From positions 53,489-117,488 of the forward strand of contig CAJFQZ010000004.1 of the NCBI GenBank assembly GCA_904419285.1: 64,000 nt of DNA, read 5' to 3'. Shown here piece by piece: positions 7,811 to 17,034 of this stretch. This DNA comes from Lachnospiraceae bacterium UBA1818. Its GTDB lineage: Bacteria; Bacillota; Clostridia; Lachnospirales; Lachnospiraceae. The position numbers were made by a program, and so were the translations under genes. Below the pieces are notes generated by a model. The model made no database searches and was not told the DNA's origin. It worked only from the letters and a program-made list of their open reading frames with translations. How positions within the stretch are numbered: the first letter of the stretch is position 1; the number at the start of each line of letters is the position of its first letter.

Positions 7811-9181
7811 ATGGATATCAGAGAAAAGAAAGTACTTGTATTCGGTTCCGGGATCAGCGGGGAATCTGCCTGCCGTCTCCTTCTCAGGGAAGGTGCGGAG
7901 GTTGTTCTCTATGACGGGAACGACCGGCTGGACCGGGAAGAGATCCTGGCGAAGATATCGCCTGAAGAAGGACAGAATGTGGAGATCCTGCTCGGCGAAC
8001 TTACGGGACAGCAGCTGGAAGGACTTCTGGACGAGCTTTCGCTTGTAGTCATGAGTCCGGGGGTTCCGACCGATCTTCCGATCGTGGAGCAGATGCGCGC
8101 GCACGGGCTCCCGATCTGGGGAGAGATCGAACTAGCCTACGTGTTCGGCAGAGGAGATGTTCTGGCAATTACAGGGACGAACGGGAAGACGACGACAACA
8201 GCCCTGCTTGGCGAGATCATGAAAAATTATAAGGACAGTGTCTTTGTGGTTGGAAATATAGGCAACCCCTATACGAGCGCCGCTTGGGAGACCACGGAGG
8301 AATCGGTCGTGGTGGCGGAGATCAGCAGCTTTCAGCTGGAGACGATACATACATTCCACCCGAAGGTGAGCGCTGTCCTGAATATCACGCCGGACCACCT
8401 GAACAGGCATCACACGATGCAGGCATATATTGAGGCGAAAGAGCGGATCGCGGAGAACCAGACGGCAGAGGATGTGTGTGTCCTGAACTATGAGGACGAG
8501 GAGACCAGGGCATTCGGAGAAAAAACGGGCGCGCAGGTTCTATATTTCAGCAGCCGGCGTAAACTGAAAAAGGGAGTTTATCTTGAGGATGGGAATATCA
8601 TCTGTGATATCGATGAGAAGATCCCTGTGTGCAGTGTAGATGAACTGAATATTCTGGGCACGCACAACCACGAAAATGCGATGGCAGCGGTCGCTATGGC
8701 CTATGCCTATGGCACGCCGATGGAGATCATCCGGAAGACGCTGAAGGAGTTCCAGGGCGTGGCGCACCGGATCGAATTTGTCGCGGAGAAGAACGGTGTG
8801 GCGTATTATAATGATTCCAAGGGGACGAACCCGGACGCCGCGATCAGAGGCATCCAGGCGATGAACCGTCCTACGGTCCTGATCGGAGGCGGCTATGACA
8901 AAGAGTCTTCCTACGATGAGTGGATCCAGGCTTTTGACGGAAAGGTGAAGAAACTGGTCCTTCTCGGAGCAACCCGGGAGAAGATCGCCCAGACTGCGAG
9001 AAGGCTCGGATTTAACGAGATCGAGATGGCAGATACATTTGAAGAGGCATTTGCAAAGTGCGTAGAGTGTGCGCAGCCCGGAGACGCAGTGCTTCTGTCT
9101 CCGGCATGTGCGAGCTGGGGCATGTTTAAAAATTACGAAGAACGCGGAGATAAATTCAAAGAACTTGTAAATCAGCTGTAG
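7811..9181 (+). CDS. murD: UDP-N-acetylmuramoyl-L-alanine--D-glutamate ligase
   Basis: A 456-residue Mur ligase. The N-terminal Rossmann domain begins VLVFGSGISGES. The central ATPase domain has the P-loop ITGTNGKTTT (about residue 118), the NITPDHLNRH motif and the DSKGTNPDA motif, followed by the C-terminal ligase domain (VLIGGGYDKESS). It adds D-glutamate to UDP-MurNAc-L-Ala in the cytoplasm. Only 3 bp separate it from mraY and 14 bp from ftsW, indicating one operon. Confidence 0.98.
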   Translation: MDIREKKVLVFGSGISGESACRLLLREGAEVVLYDGNDRLDREEILAKISPEEGQNVEILLGELTGQQLEGLLDELSLVVMSPGVPTDLPIVEQMRAHGLPIWGEIELAYVFGRGDVLAITGTNGKTTTTALLGEIMKNYKDSVFVVGNIGNPYTSAAWETTEESVVVAEISSFQLETIHTFHPKVSAVLNITPDHLNRHHTMQAYIEAKERIAENQTAEDVCVLNYEDEETRAFGEKTGAQVLYFSSRRKLKKGVYLEDGNIICDIDEKIPVCSVDELNILGTHNHENAMAAVAMAYAYGTPMEIIRKTLKEFQGVAHRIEFVAEKNGVAYYNDSKGTNPDAAIRGIQAMNRPTVLIGGGYDKESSYDEWIQAFDGKVKKLVLLGATREKIAQTARRLGFNEIEMADTFEEAFAKCVECAQPGDAVLLSPACASWGMFKNYEERGDKFKELVNQL

Positions 9182-9195
9182 GGAGTGGATTTTTA

Positions 9196-10281
9196 TTGGA
9201 GCGTTCTGTGAAGAAACGGCGGTATGACGATACGCTGCTTGTGACAGTGCTGATCCTGGTTGGGATCGGCCTGGTCATCCTGTACAGCACCAGTGCCTAT
9301 AATGGGCAGGTGAAGTTCCATGATTCTCTGTATTATCTGAAGAAGCAGGGATTCGCCACTCTTCTGGGGCTTGCGGGGATGGCTGTGACCGCGAAGATCG
9401 ACTACCACAGATGGGTGCCGCTGGCAGTGCCGGGGTATCTGGCGGCGATCCTCCTTTCCGTTGCCGTCATGTTCTTCGGAGATGAGTATAACGGGTCCAA
9501 AAGATGGCTGTCTTTGGGCCCGCTTTCTTTTCAGCCTTCGGAGTTTGCAAAAGTGGCTGTCATCCTGTTCCTGGCATGGCTGGTCAGCAGAAATGTCAGG
9601 AGAATGGGAAAGTTCTCGACGCTGGTCCTGGTGATGCTCTCCGTGCTGCCCATCGTCGCACTTGTCGGCGCGAGCAATCTGAGCACTGCGATCATCATCC
9701 TGGGGATCGCGGTGATCGTCGTTTTTACGGCAAGTCCGAAGTACTCCCAGTTTATCTGGATGGGGACGGCAGGGATCGGATTCATGGCGGTCTTTCTGGC
9801 GCTGGAGAGCTATCGGCTTGAGCGTCTGGCGATCTGGAGGAACCCGGAGAAGTACGAGAAAGGCTACCAGACGCTCCAGGGACTTTATGCGATCGGAAGC
9901 GGAGGCCTGTTCGGGAGAGGACTTGGAAACAGTGTGCAGAAGCTGGGGTTTCTTCCTGAGGCACAGAATGACATGATATTTTCCATTATCTGCGAAGAAC
10001 TGGGCCTGGCAGGAGCCTCGGTGATCGTCCTGCTGTTCCTTGTACTGATCTGGCGTTTCTTTGTGATCGCGACCAAGGCGAAGGATCTGCTCGGGGCGCT
10101 GATCGCATCAGGGGCGATGGCCCATATGATGATCCAGGTGATCCTGAATATCGCAGTCGTGACGAATACGATCCCGAATACGGGGATCACACTGCCGTTT
10201 ATCAGCTATGGAGGGACATCTGTTGTGTTTCTGCTTCTGGAAATGGGGCTTGTCCTGAGCGTGTCCAATCTGATAGAATAG
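9196..10281 (+). CDS. ftsW: FtsW/RodA/SpoVE family lipid II polymerase
   Basis: A 361-residue protein with about ten transmembrane helices. SEDS hallmarks are FGDEYNGSKRWLSLGP, QPSEFAKVAVI, the GLGNSVQKLGFLPEAQNDM loop containing the catalytic Asp region, and TLPFISYGGTS. SEDS proteins polymerise lipid II into glycan with a class B PBP partner; two such PBPs lie upstream. The start is TTG at 9196, 10 bp after GGGAG at 9181-9185. It could be the vegetative FtsW or the sporulation SpoVE, since one gene may serve both. murG, which often follows in this position, is absent. Confidence 0.93.
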   Translation: MERSVKKRRYDDTLLVTVLILVGIGLVILYSTSAYNGQVKFHDSLYYLKKQGFATLLGLAGMAVTAKIDYHRWVPLAVPGYLAAILLSVAVMFFGDEYNGSKRWLSLGPLSFQPSEFAKVAVILFLAWLVSRNVRRMGKFSTLVLVMLSVLPIVALVGASNLSTAIIILGIAVIVVFTASPKYSQFIWMGTAGIGFMAVFLALESYRLERLAIWRNPEKYEKGYQTLQGLYAIGSGGLFGRGLGNSVQKLGFLPEAQNDMIFSIICEELGLAGASVIVLLFLVLIWRFFVIATKAKDLLGALIASGAMAHMMIQVILNIAVVTNTIPNTGITLPFISYGGTSVVFLLLEMGLVLSVSNLIE

Positions 10282-10331
10282 TACCATCGCCTGTATCTAG
10301 AGTCTTTTTCGGCGGTGCAAGGAGGAATACC

Positions 10332-11072
10332 ATGAAGAAAAGAAAGCACAGGAGAAAAGCATGGAAGATCGTGCTGGCAGTGCTGGCGGTCGTGATACTG
10401 TTCGCCGCGATCGTAGTGTTCGGTTTCCGGACCCGGTCGATCGAGGTGGAGGGCAATGAATATTACGGCGAGAGCTCGATCCTGGCATGGATAGAGAACG
10501 ATAAGCTGTCGGTCAATACCTTATATCTTTTCTTGAAATACGATTATCTCGGGGCGGATGTGCCCACGGCAGTGGAGAGCATGACGGTCTCACTGAAGAA
10601 TCCCTGGACGGTCCACGTGACAGTCCGGGAGAAGGAAATGCTTGGATATGTAGATTATGACGGCGCTTTCCTGTATTTTGACAGGGACGGAACAGCGTGT
10701 CTGCGGACGAAGGAAGTCCTGGACGGAGTTCCCCACATTGAGGGGCTCGTATTTGACGTATCAAAGGTGGAGCTGGGGAGCGTGCTCCCTGTGGAGGACA
10801 GCGGCATATTCCGGAGGATCATGGACGCGACTGTATATATTGCAAAATACAGCCTTGTCCCGGACAGGGTCGTCTGTGTTGACAGCGGTATCGCACTGTA
10901 TTTCGGCAGCGTGGAAGTACTGCTCGGAGAGGATAATTATGAAGCGCGGCTCGCACAGGTGGAACCGATCCTGAAAAAGATCGCGGAACTCTATCCGGAT
11001 ACGGCCGGTACGCTGCACCTTGAGAATTACGATGATTCGTCGTCAGCGATCAGGTTTGTACCTGCTGTCTAA
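10332..11072 (+). CDS. divIB: Cell division protein FtsQ/DivIB
   Basis: A 246-residue bitopic protein: a very basic cytoplasmic start (KKRKHRRKAWK), one transmembrane helix (about residues 13-35), then a POTRA domain (RSIEVEGNEYYGESSI) and a beta domain. This is the DivIB/FtsQ layout. It works outside the membrane in the FtsL-DivIC complex. AAGGAGG at 10319-10325 gives a clear start. It follows ftsW by 50 bp and precedes ftsZ, the usual dcw order once the missing murG and murB are allowed for. Confidence 0.88.
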   Translation: MKKRKHRRKAWKIVLAVLAVVILFAAIVVFGFRTRSIEVEGNEYYGESSILAWIENDKLSVNTLYLFLKYDYLGADVPTAVESMTVSLKNPWTVHVTVREKEMLGYVDYDGAFLYFDRDGTACLRTKEVLDGVPHIEGLVFDVSKVELGSVLPVEDSGIFRRIMDATVYIAKYSLVPDRVVCVDSGIALYFGSVEVLLGEDNYEARLAQVEPILKKIAELYPDTAGTLHLENYDDSSSAIRFVPAV

Positions 11073-11099
11073 AAAATCAGAAAAATAAGAAAAAATCTA

Positions 11100-11128
11100 T
11101 TGATTATTTGCCAAAAAGACTTTATTAT
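11100..11128 (+). promoter_or_regulatory. Promoter ahead of ftsZ
   Basis: TTGATT at 11100-11105, 17-bp spacer, TATTAT at 11123-11128, within an AT-rich 136-bp gap between divIB and ftsZ. It would give ftsZ extra transcription beyond read-through from the dcw operon. Confidence 0.55.
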
Positions 11129-11208
11129 ATACTTATTGAATTATAGCGTTCAATCAAAAAAATCGGGATGTATAAGAAATTAATAAGACGACAAAGGAGG
11201 AAATACTC

Positions 11209-12387
11209 TTGTTAGAAATTAAAACCAACGAATCGGAAGCGGCTGCAAGAATAATTGTTGTCGGAGTAGGCGGAGGCGGAAACAACGCCGTGAACCGCAT
11301 GATCGATGAACAGATCGCAGGCGTAGAATTTATCGCAGTGAATACAGATAAGCAGGCACTGCAGCTCTGCAAGGCACCGACACTGATGCAGATCGGAGAG
11401 AAACTTACGAAAGGTCTTGGCGCCGGGGCACAGCCGGAGGTAGGAGAGAAAGCGGCGGAGGAAAGCTCCGAAGAGATCTCAGCAGCTCTGAAGGGCGCAG
11501 ACATGGTATTCGTCACCTGTGGTATGGGCGGCGGAACCGGAACAGGTGCAGCACCTGTTATTGCACGCATCGCAAAGGAGCAGGGAGCACTGACGGTAGG
11601 AGTCGTGACAAAGCCTTTCCGTTTTGAGTCCAAGACAAGGATGCAGAATGCTCTTACAGGAATTGATAAATTAAAGGAAAACGTTGATACGATCATCGTC
11701 ATACCGAACGATAAGCTTCTCGAAGTCGTTGACAGACGGACAACAATGCCGGAAGCACTGAAGAAGGCGGACGAGGTCCTTCAGCAGGGTATTCAGGGTA
11801 TCACAGACCTGATCAATGTTCCGTCACTGATCAACCTTGACTTTGCTGATATCCAGACTGTCATGAAAGATAAAGGAATCGCACATATCGGAATCGGTTC
11901 CGGGCGTGGAGATGACAAGGCGCTTGAAGCAGTCAAAGAGGCTGTTGCGAGCCCGCTGCTTGAGACAACGATCCAGGGCGCATCCAACGTCATCGTCAAT
12001 GTATCCGGTGATATCACTCTTATGGATGCATCCGATGCAGCAGATTACGTTCAGGAGCTTGCAGGAGAGAGCGCAAGCATTATCTTTGGTGCAATGTATG
12101 ATGATACGAAGTCTGATGAATGTACGATCACTGTCATTGCTACAGGCTTACATAATGTAGGCGGCAGCGCTTCCAAGTTAAAGGCAAGACTGGAAGGACA
12201 GAAGAAAGTCGGTTCAGTGGTACCGGGCGAGGGACGTACGGCAGGCTCACATGACGCGGAGAGAAGAAGCTACGGGACAGGCGCTGCAAGACAGCAGGGC
12301 GGAACGATGCCTACGCTTCAGCCGAGAACACCGTCCAGCACAGTAAAAGAGCAGACGATCAAGATTCCGGATTTCTTTAAGAAATAG
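11209..12387 (+). CDS. ftsZ: Cell division GTPase FtsZ
   Basis: A 392-residue tubulin homologue. The nucleotide-binding motif is [11 protein letters not shown], the tubulin signature is [14 protein letters not shown], and the T7 synergy-loop region is [12 protein letters not shown]. The variable linker (about residues 315-380) ends in a conserved tail IKIPDFFKK, the peptide that binds SepF/FtsA/ZapA-type partners. FtsZ polymerises into the cytokinetic ring at mid-cell and at the polar septum during sporulation. The start is TTG at 11209, 8 bp after AAAGGAGGAAA. No ftsA precedes it, so membrane tethering probably relies on a factor encoded elsewhere, such as SepF. Confidence 0.98.
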   Translation: MLEIKTNESEAAARIIVVGVGGGGNNAVNRMIDEQIAGVEFIAVNTDKQALQLCKAPTLMQIGEKLTKGLGAGAQPEVGEKAAEESSEEISAALKGADMVFVTCGMGGGTGTGAAPVIARIAKEQGALTVGVVTKPFRFESKTRMQNALTGIDKLKENVDTIIVIPNDKLLEVVDRRTTMPEALKKADEVLQQGIQGITDLINVPSLINLDFADIQTVMKDKGIAHIGIGSGRGDDKALEAVKEAVASPLLETTIQGASNVIVNVSGDITLMDASDAADYVQELAGESASIIFGAMYDDTKSDECTITVIATGLHNVGGSASKLKARLEGQKKVGSVVPGEGRTAGSHDAERRSYGTGAARQQGGTMPTLQPRTPSSTVKEQTIKIPDFFKK

Positions 12388-12414
12388 GCGGACATGCATA
12401 CAATATGATTTTGA

Positions 12415-12445
12415 AGGGAACTGTCAGAGGACAGTTCCCTTTTTC
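12415..12445 (+). terminator. Intrinsic terminator after ftsZ
   Basis: An 11-bp perfect stem (12415-12425 with 12430-12440) and a 4-nt loop, followed by TTTTT. It separates the dcw transcript from the sporulation locus. Confidence 0.9.
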
Positions 12446-12589
12446 TGTATCAGGGACGGATCTGAAGGATGCTCCCTCCGAACAGAATTTCTGATCCGTT
12501 TTCCTGAAGTGGAATACTTATATCCTTCGAAAGAAATTATTTTATCTAATGTAACAGTTCAGTCCTTCGGCGGGTTCCCGTCAGAGCTG

Positions 12590-12655
12590 TGTCGAAATAT
12601 ATTTCCGGCGGAATGCCATCATCTGACAAATTTCAAACAATCCCTGTCTTATAAT
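12590..12655 (+). promoter_or_regulatory. Putative Spo0A-controlled spoIIG promoter
   Basis: A perfect -10, TATAAT (12650-12655), sits 21 bp from a CTGACA -35-like hexamer (12623-12628), too far for ordinary sigma-A. A Spo0A box TGTCGAA is at 12590-12596, and a near match reads TTTGTCAGA on the minus strand over 12622-12630. The B. subtilis spoIIG promoter is known for the same wide spacing and for activation by Spo0A at boxes near the -35. The gap 12446-12687 holds nothing else I can identify. Confidence 0.6.
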
Positions 12656-12687
12656 GAATCTCATACAAAGGAGAAAGAAGGTGAGGC

Positions 12688-13473
12688 ATGTACTATGAAC
12701 TTTATATAGACGTGTTGTTCCTGGAAAATTTCATGATGGACAGTCTGCTCCTTTTAGCTGTAAATCGTGTACTGAAATGCGGCCGTTCTTACGGACGTAT
12801 CTTTCTGGGAGGCGCGCTGGGAAGCACGCTTACCTGTCTGGTGATCGCGGTTCCGTTTCCGGCAGTCATCAAACTGGTCTTTTTTCATATCGTGATCAAC
12901 AGCCTGATGATAACCGCAGGGTTGAAGATCAGCAGTATAGTGCAGTTTGTAAAAGCATTTATCCTGCTGTATCTTGCTGCGTTTGTATTCGGCGGGATTC
13001 TGCAGGCATTCCGTCCGTACATCCGTTATGCGGGTCTGTTTTACGCGGCAGCAGTGTTGTGCTATTTTGTGTTTTCAAAACTGTGGAATGTGGCGGCAGC
13101 GCTGTTCAGAAAAGACAGGGATATCCTGGAGGTGACGGTCTACACGGAGCAGGGGGGATATCTGATGCGGGCACTCCTGGATACGGGAAACGTGCTGACA
13201 GATCCGGTCACAGGAGAGCCGGTATGCATCCTGGATCCGGATTCTGCCAGGGGTATGTTCGAATCTGCGGAACAGATGCAGGGATTCCGCTATATCCCTT
13301 ACCGGTGCGTGGGAGGAGAGAGTATTATGAAAGTTTTCAGGGCTGAGAAGATGTGTGTTCGAGGAGACGGTGAAACGTGGGTAGAGGAGCCGCTTCTCGG
13401 AATCGGCGAGAGCAGTCTCTGTGAGCATGGCGGCTACCAGATGATCCTGAATCCGGACATATTTGTGCGCTGA
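12688..13473 (+). CDS. spoIIGA: Sigma-E processing peptidase SpoIIGA
   Basis: A 261-residue protein with five hydrophobic helices in the first 135 residues (start MYYELYIDVLFLENFMMDSL) and a C-terminal aspartic-protease-like domain with the catalytic motif LLDTGNVLTDP (about residue 167). SpoIIGA sits in the asymmetric septum on the mother-cell side and cleaves pro-SigE when signalled by SpoIIR from the forespore. It is somewhat shorter than the B. subtilis protein (about 309). It lies directly upstream of sigE, as in other spore formers, behind the promoter at 12590-12655. Confidence 0.95.
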   Translation: MYYELYIDVLFLENFMMDSLLLLAVNRVLKCGRSYGRIFLGGALGSTLTCLVIAVPFPAVIKLVFFHIVINSLMITAGLKISSIVQFVKAFILLYLAAFVFGGILQAFRPYIRYAGLFYAAAVLCYFVFSKLWNVAAALFRKDRDILEVTVYTEQGGYLMRALLDTGNVLTDPVTGEPVCILDPDSARGMFESAEQMQGFRYIPYRCVGGESIMKVFRAEKMCVRGDGETWVEEPLLGIGESSLCEHGGYQMILNPDIFVR

Positions 13474-13580
13474 GCCAGAGCGGATGCAGATACAGAAGAA
13501 AGCAGCGCAAGATACATTTCTGAACAGAGAACGGCCGGAAGAAAATGAATACTTGGATGATTGGGAGGAAGAATAAAAGA

Positions 13581-14321
13581 ATGGTTGTAAAAGTAGCAGT
13601 ACCGCAGCAGTTTAAACTGAAAGTGATACCGGACATCAGATCTCTGCTCTTCGGCGGGCAGAAGGAGATCCACTATATCGGAGGAACGGAGATCCTGCCG
13701 CCCCCGCTGGAGGGGACAAAAGAGACGGAGGTGATCCGGAGGCTTGGGACAGAGTACGATGAAGAAGCCAAAAAGACACTGATCGAGCACAATCTGCGCT
13801 TGGTCGTATACATAGCGAAAAAGTTCGATAATACAGGAGTCGGCGTGGAGGATCTGATCTCCATCGGAACGATCGGACTGATCAAGGCAATCAATACGTT
13901 TAATCCGACGAAGAAGATCAAGCTTGCCACTTATGCGTCCCGGTGCATTGAAAATGAGATTCTGATGTATCTGAGAAGGAACAGTAAGACGAAGATGGAG
14001 GTCTCGATCGACGAGCCGCTCAATGTGGACTGGGATGGAAATGAACTCCTGCTCTCGGACATTCTGGGAACAGAGGAGGATACGATCTATCGTGACCTGG
14101 AAAATGAGGCGGAGCGAAGACTTCTTATCCGTGCGCTGAACAAGCTGAGCAGCAGGGAAAAGCTGATCGTCCGGATGCGTTTCGGCCTGGACGATCCTGA
14201 CGGGAAGGAGAAAACGCAGAAGGAGGTGGCGGATCTGCTCGGGATCTCACAGTCCTATATTTCGCGTCTCGAGAAAAAGATCATGCAGAGGCTGAAGCGG
14301 GAAATGGTCAGATATGAATAG
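13581..14321 (+). CDS. sigE: RNA polymerase sporulation sigma factor SigE (pro-form)
   Basis: A sigma-70 family protein of 246 residues from the ATG at 13581, which follows GGGAGG at 13563-13568; an ATG at 13545 would add 12 residues. An N-terminal prosequence of about 25-30 residues precedes the conserved [14 protein letters not shown] segment where pro-SigE is cleaved by SpoIIGA. Region 2 reads [16 protein letters not shown] and [13 protein letters not shown]. Region 4 ends with a helix-turn-helix, [21 protein letters not shown]. SigE drives early mother-cell transcription. It follows spoIIGA by about 100 bp in the same transcript. Confidence 0.96.
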   Translation: MVVKVAVPQQFKLKVIPDIRSLLFGGQKEIHYIGGTEILPPPLEGTKETEVIRRLGTEYDEEAKKTLIEHNLRLVVYIAKKFDNTGVGVEDLISIGTIGLIKAINTFNPTKKIKLATYASRCIENEILMYLRRNSKTKMEVSIDEPLNVDWDGNELLLSDILGTEEDTIYRDLENEAERRLLIRALNKLSSREKLIVRMRFGLDDPDGKEKTQKEVADLLGISQSYISRLEKKIMQRLKREMVRYE

Positions 14322-14331
14322 AGGGAGTTTG

Positions 14332-14380
14332 GATTCCGCACCTGAGGGACAGAAAACTGTGCCTGCAGGTGCGGAATCTT
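14332..14380 (+). terminator. Hairpin terminator after sigE
   Basis: A 13-bp perfect outer stem (14332-14344 with 14366-14378) encloses an inner stem AGGgACAG/CTGTgCCT, giving a very long hairpin, with only a short T stretch behind it (TCTT). It is probably a terminator between sigE and the beta-CASP gene; a TACAAT -10-like element follows at 14413-14418. Confidence 0.7.
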
Positions 14381-14450
14381 CTGAAAACAGGTGTATTCTG
14401 CATCTGAAAATGTTACAATAAAAGAAAAATAAAAAGGGTTGGTGAGGCTT

Positions 14451-16055
14451 ATGAAGCTTACTTTTGTTGGAGCGGCCCATGAAGTTACGGGAAGCTGTCA
14501 TTTCCTTCAGGCGGCGGGAAAGAACATACTGATCGACTGTGGAATGGAGCAGGGACCGGATCTGTATGAGAATCCGGGGCTTCCGATCCCGGAGAATGAG
14601 GTTGACTATGTCTTTCTGACACACGCCCATATCGACCACTCCGGTATGCTTCCGAGACTGGCAAAGCGGGGATTTAAAGGTCAGATCTTCGCCACATTTG
14701 CGACAGCGGATCTCTGCAATATCATGCTCCGCGACAGTGCGCATATCCAGGAGTTCGAGGCGGAGTGGAGAAACAGAAAAGGGAAACGTGCCGGCCGTCC
14801 GGAGTATGAACCGGTCTATGTAATGCAGGATGCCCTGGATGCGATCGAGATGCTCGTACCCTGTGAATACGGCGAGCGGATCACGATCTGCGATGGCGTT
14901 CAGATCAGGTTTACCGACGTGGGACATCTCCTCGGTTCAGCAAGTATTGAAGTTTGGGTGACGGAAAAAGGCGTGACGAAGAAGATCGTGTTTTCCGGCG
15001 ATGTGGGAAATACGGATCAGCCGATCATAAAGGATCCCACCTATACCGAAGCGGCGGACTATGTGGTGGTAGAGTCGACCTACGGGAACCGGATCCATTC
15101 CGCCGAAAAGCCGGATTATCTTGGAGACTTTACAAGGATCATCCGGGAGACTTTTGACCGGGGTGGAAATGTAGTCATTCCTTCCTTTGCGGTGGGCAGA
15201 ACACAGGAGATGCTCTACTTTATCCGCGAGATCAAGGAAAAAAGGCTGCTCAGCGAATATCAGGATTTTGAGGTGTACCTGGACAGCCCGCTTGCGATCG
15301 AGGCGACCAAGGTCTTTACGAAGAACATGAGGGACTGCTTTGACGAGGAAGCGCTGGCGCTTGTCAATGCGGGAGTGAACCCGCTTGTTTTCCCGGGACT
15401 TCACACTTCAACTACCAGCGATGATTCCAAGATGATCAATTTCATCGAGAAGCCGAAAGTCATCATATCAGCTTCCGGAATGTGTGATGCGGGAAGGATC
15501 CGTCATCATCTGAAGCATAATCTCTGGAGGCCGGAATGTACGATCCTCTTTGTGGGGTATCAGGCGGCAGGAACGCTCGGGCGGCGTCTGCTGGAGGGAG
15601 AGAAGAACGTCAAACTCTTCGGCGAGCCGATCGAAGTACATGCCCGGATCGAGAGCCTTCACGGTGTCAGCGGTCATGCGGATATGAACGGACTTCTGAA
15701 CTGGATCGGCGGGTTCAGGACACCCATAGAACGAGTTTTCGTTGTACACGGTGAGGATACGGTGACAGAGGAGTTTGCGAAGACAGTGGAGGAGCGGTTC
15801 GGATATAAGGCATGGGCTCCATTTCCCGGCTGTGAAGCGGACCTTCTGTCCAACGAGATCGTAAATGAAGGCGTACGCATTCCCGTCAAGGCGAAAAAAG
15901 CGGCTCAGCGCAGGGCGGATACGGCGTTCGACCGTCTTGTGGAAGCAGGAAAGAGGCTTCTTGACATTATTTACAGCAACGAAGGTCTGTCCAACAAGGA
16001 CAAGGCGAAATTCGAGAGTCAGATCAACAATCTCGCCGATAAATGGGAGATGTAG
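14451..16055 (+). CDS. Beta-CASP metallo-beta-lactamase-fold ribonuclease-like protein
   Basis: A 534-residue protein. The N-terminal metallo-beta-lactamase domain has the zinc motif THAHIDHSG (about residue 60) and the strand FSGDVGN. A beta-CASP insert follows, with SASGMCDAGRIRHHL, and a C-terminal RMMBL segment with VSGHADMNGLL. This is the arrangement of CPSF73/YsdC-type RNA nucleases, without the KH domains of archaeal forms. It probably cleaves RNA; the substrate is unknown. The ATG at 14451 is preferred over an upstream TTG because GGTGAGG precedes it and the domain starts there (MKLTFVGAAHEVTG). It is unusual that it separates sigE from sigG. Confidence 0.88.
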   Translation: MKLTFVGAAHEVTGSCHFLQAAGKNILIDCGMEQGPDLYENPGLPIPENEVDYVFLTHAHIDHSGMLPRLAKRGFKGQIFATFATADLCNIMLRDSAHIQEFEAEWRNRKGKRAGRPEYEPVYVMQDALDAIEMLVPCEYGERITICDGVQIRFTDVGHLLGSASIEVWVTEKGVTKKIVFSGDVGNTDQPIIKDPTYTEAADYVVVESTYGNRIHSAEKPDYLGDFTRIIRETFDRGGNVVIPSFAVGRTQEMLYFIREIKEKRLLSEYQDFEVYLDSPLAIEATKVFTKNMRDCFDEEALALVNAGVNPLVFPGLHTSTTSDDSKMINFIEKPKVIISASGMCDAGRIRHHLKHNLWRPECTILFVGYQAAGTLGRRLLEGEKNVKLFGEPIEVHARIESLHGVSGHADMNGLLNWIGGFRTPIERVFVVHGEDTVTEEFAKTVEERFGYKAWAPFPGCEADLLSNEIVNEGVRIPVKAKKAAQRRADTAFDRLVEAGKRLLDIIYSNEGLSNKDKAKFESQINNLADKWEM

Positions 16056-16166
16056 GGCAGCTTTTGTCAAGGTCTAAAAGTTTATAAAATTTTCGGGCGT
16101 TTCGAATATCTTAAAGGCAGAGTGAGAATCATTCTAAGTAGAAAATGGCTTAGGAGGATTCTTACA

Positions 16167-16949
16167 ATGATGGTAAATAAGGTTGAACTGTGCGGGGTAA
16201 ACACATCAAAGCTTCCGCTCCTGAAGGAGGAGGAAAAGGAAGCGCTGTTTGCCCGGGTTCAGGCAGGGGACGAAGAGGCGCGGGAAGAGTACATCAAGGG
16301 AAATCTGAGGCTGGTCTTAAGTGTGATCAAGCGATTTGACGGGAGCAATGAGAATGCGGACGATCTGTTCCAGATCGGATGCGTGGGACTGATGAAGGCG
16401 GTGGATCATTTCGATCCCACAAGGATGGTCAAGTTCTCCACCTACGCGGTGCCCATGATCATAGGGGAGATCCGCAGATATTTAAGGGACAACAGTTCTA
16501 TCCGGGTGAGCAGATCCTTAAGAGATACCGCGTATAAAGCGATCTACGCCAAGGAGGGGTATATCCGCCGTCATATGAAGGAGCCTACCGTGCAGGAGAT
16601 CGCAGATGAGATCGGCATTTCCAAGGAGGATGTAGTGTTCGCTCTCGATGCTATCCAGGCTCCCATGAGCCTGCATGAACCGGTGTACAGTGACGGAGGC
16701 GACGCCCTGTATGTGATGGACCAGGTGAGCGACAAGAAAAACAAGGAGGAGAACTGGGTCGAGGAGCTTTCTCTTGAGGCTGCGATGGAGCGGCTGAACG
16801 AGCGGGAGAGATACATCATAACGCTCCGCTTTTTTGAGGGAAAGACGCAGATGGAAGTGGCGGAGCAGATCAACATCTCCCAGGCGCAGGTGAGCCGTCT
16901 GGAGAAAAATGCACTGAAGGTCATGCGGCAGTATCTTCTCGGTGAGTAG
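16167..16949 (+). CDS. sigG: RNA polymerase sporulation sigma factor SigG
   Basis: A 260-residue sigma-70 protein whose start (MMVNKVELCGVNTSKLPLLK) matches the SigG N-terminus of Bacillus closely. Region 2 contains NLRLVLSVIKRF, DLFQIGCVGLMKAVD and KFSTYAVPMIIGEIRRYLRD; region 4 ends with AEQINISQAQVSRLEK. SigG directs late forespore transcription. AGGAGG at 16152-16157 lies 9 bp before the ATG at 16167, so an in-frame ATG at 16122 is rejected. It is separated from sigE by the beta-CASP gene. The 111-bp upstream gap has no promoter I could assign to sigma-F or sigma-G with confidence. Confidence 0.96.
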   Translation: MMVNKVELCGVNTSKLPLLKEEEKEALFARVQAGDEEAREEYIKGNLRLVLSVIKRFDGSNENADDLFQIGCVGLMKAVDHFDPTRMVKFSTYAVPMIIGEIRRYLRDNSSIRVSRSLRDTAYKAIYAKEGYIRRHMKEPTVQEIADEIGISKEDVVFALDAIQAPMSLHEPVYSDGGDALYVMDQVSDKKNKEENWVEELSLEAAMERLNERERYIITLRFFEGKTQMEVAEQINISQAQVSRLEKNALKVMRQYLLGE

Positions 16950-17034
16950 AAGGAAAGCGGAGGAAGGTATTGAAATTTTCAGAGCTTCATACTATGATAT
17001 GGGTGAAATACAAAAGAAGATTATGGAGGAAGCC

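Noticed and set aside
12509-12709. A 66-codon frame upstream of spoIIGA
   Set aside because: It spans the promoter and Spo0A boxes, has no ribosome site and overlaps the spoIIGA start.
16056-16166. Possible sigma-F or sigma-G promoter upstream of sigG (GAATA at 16104 and CATTCTA at 16130)
   Set aside because: The spacing of 21 bp is too long for the known consensus, so I do not call it.
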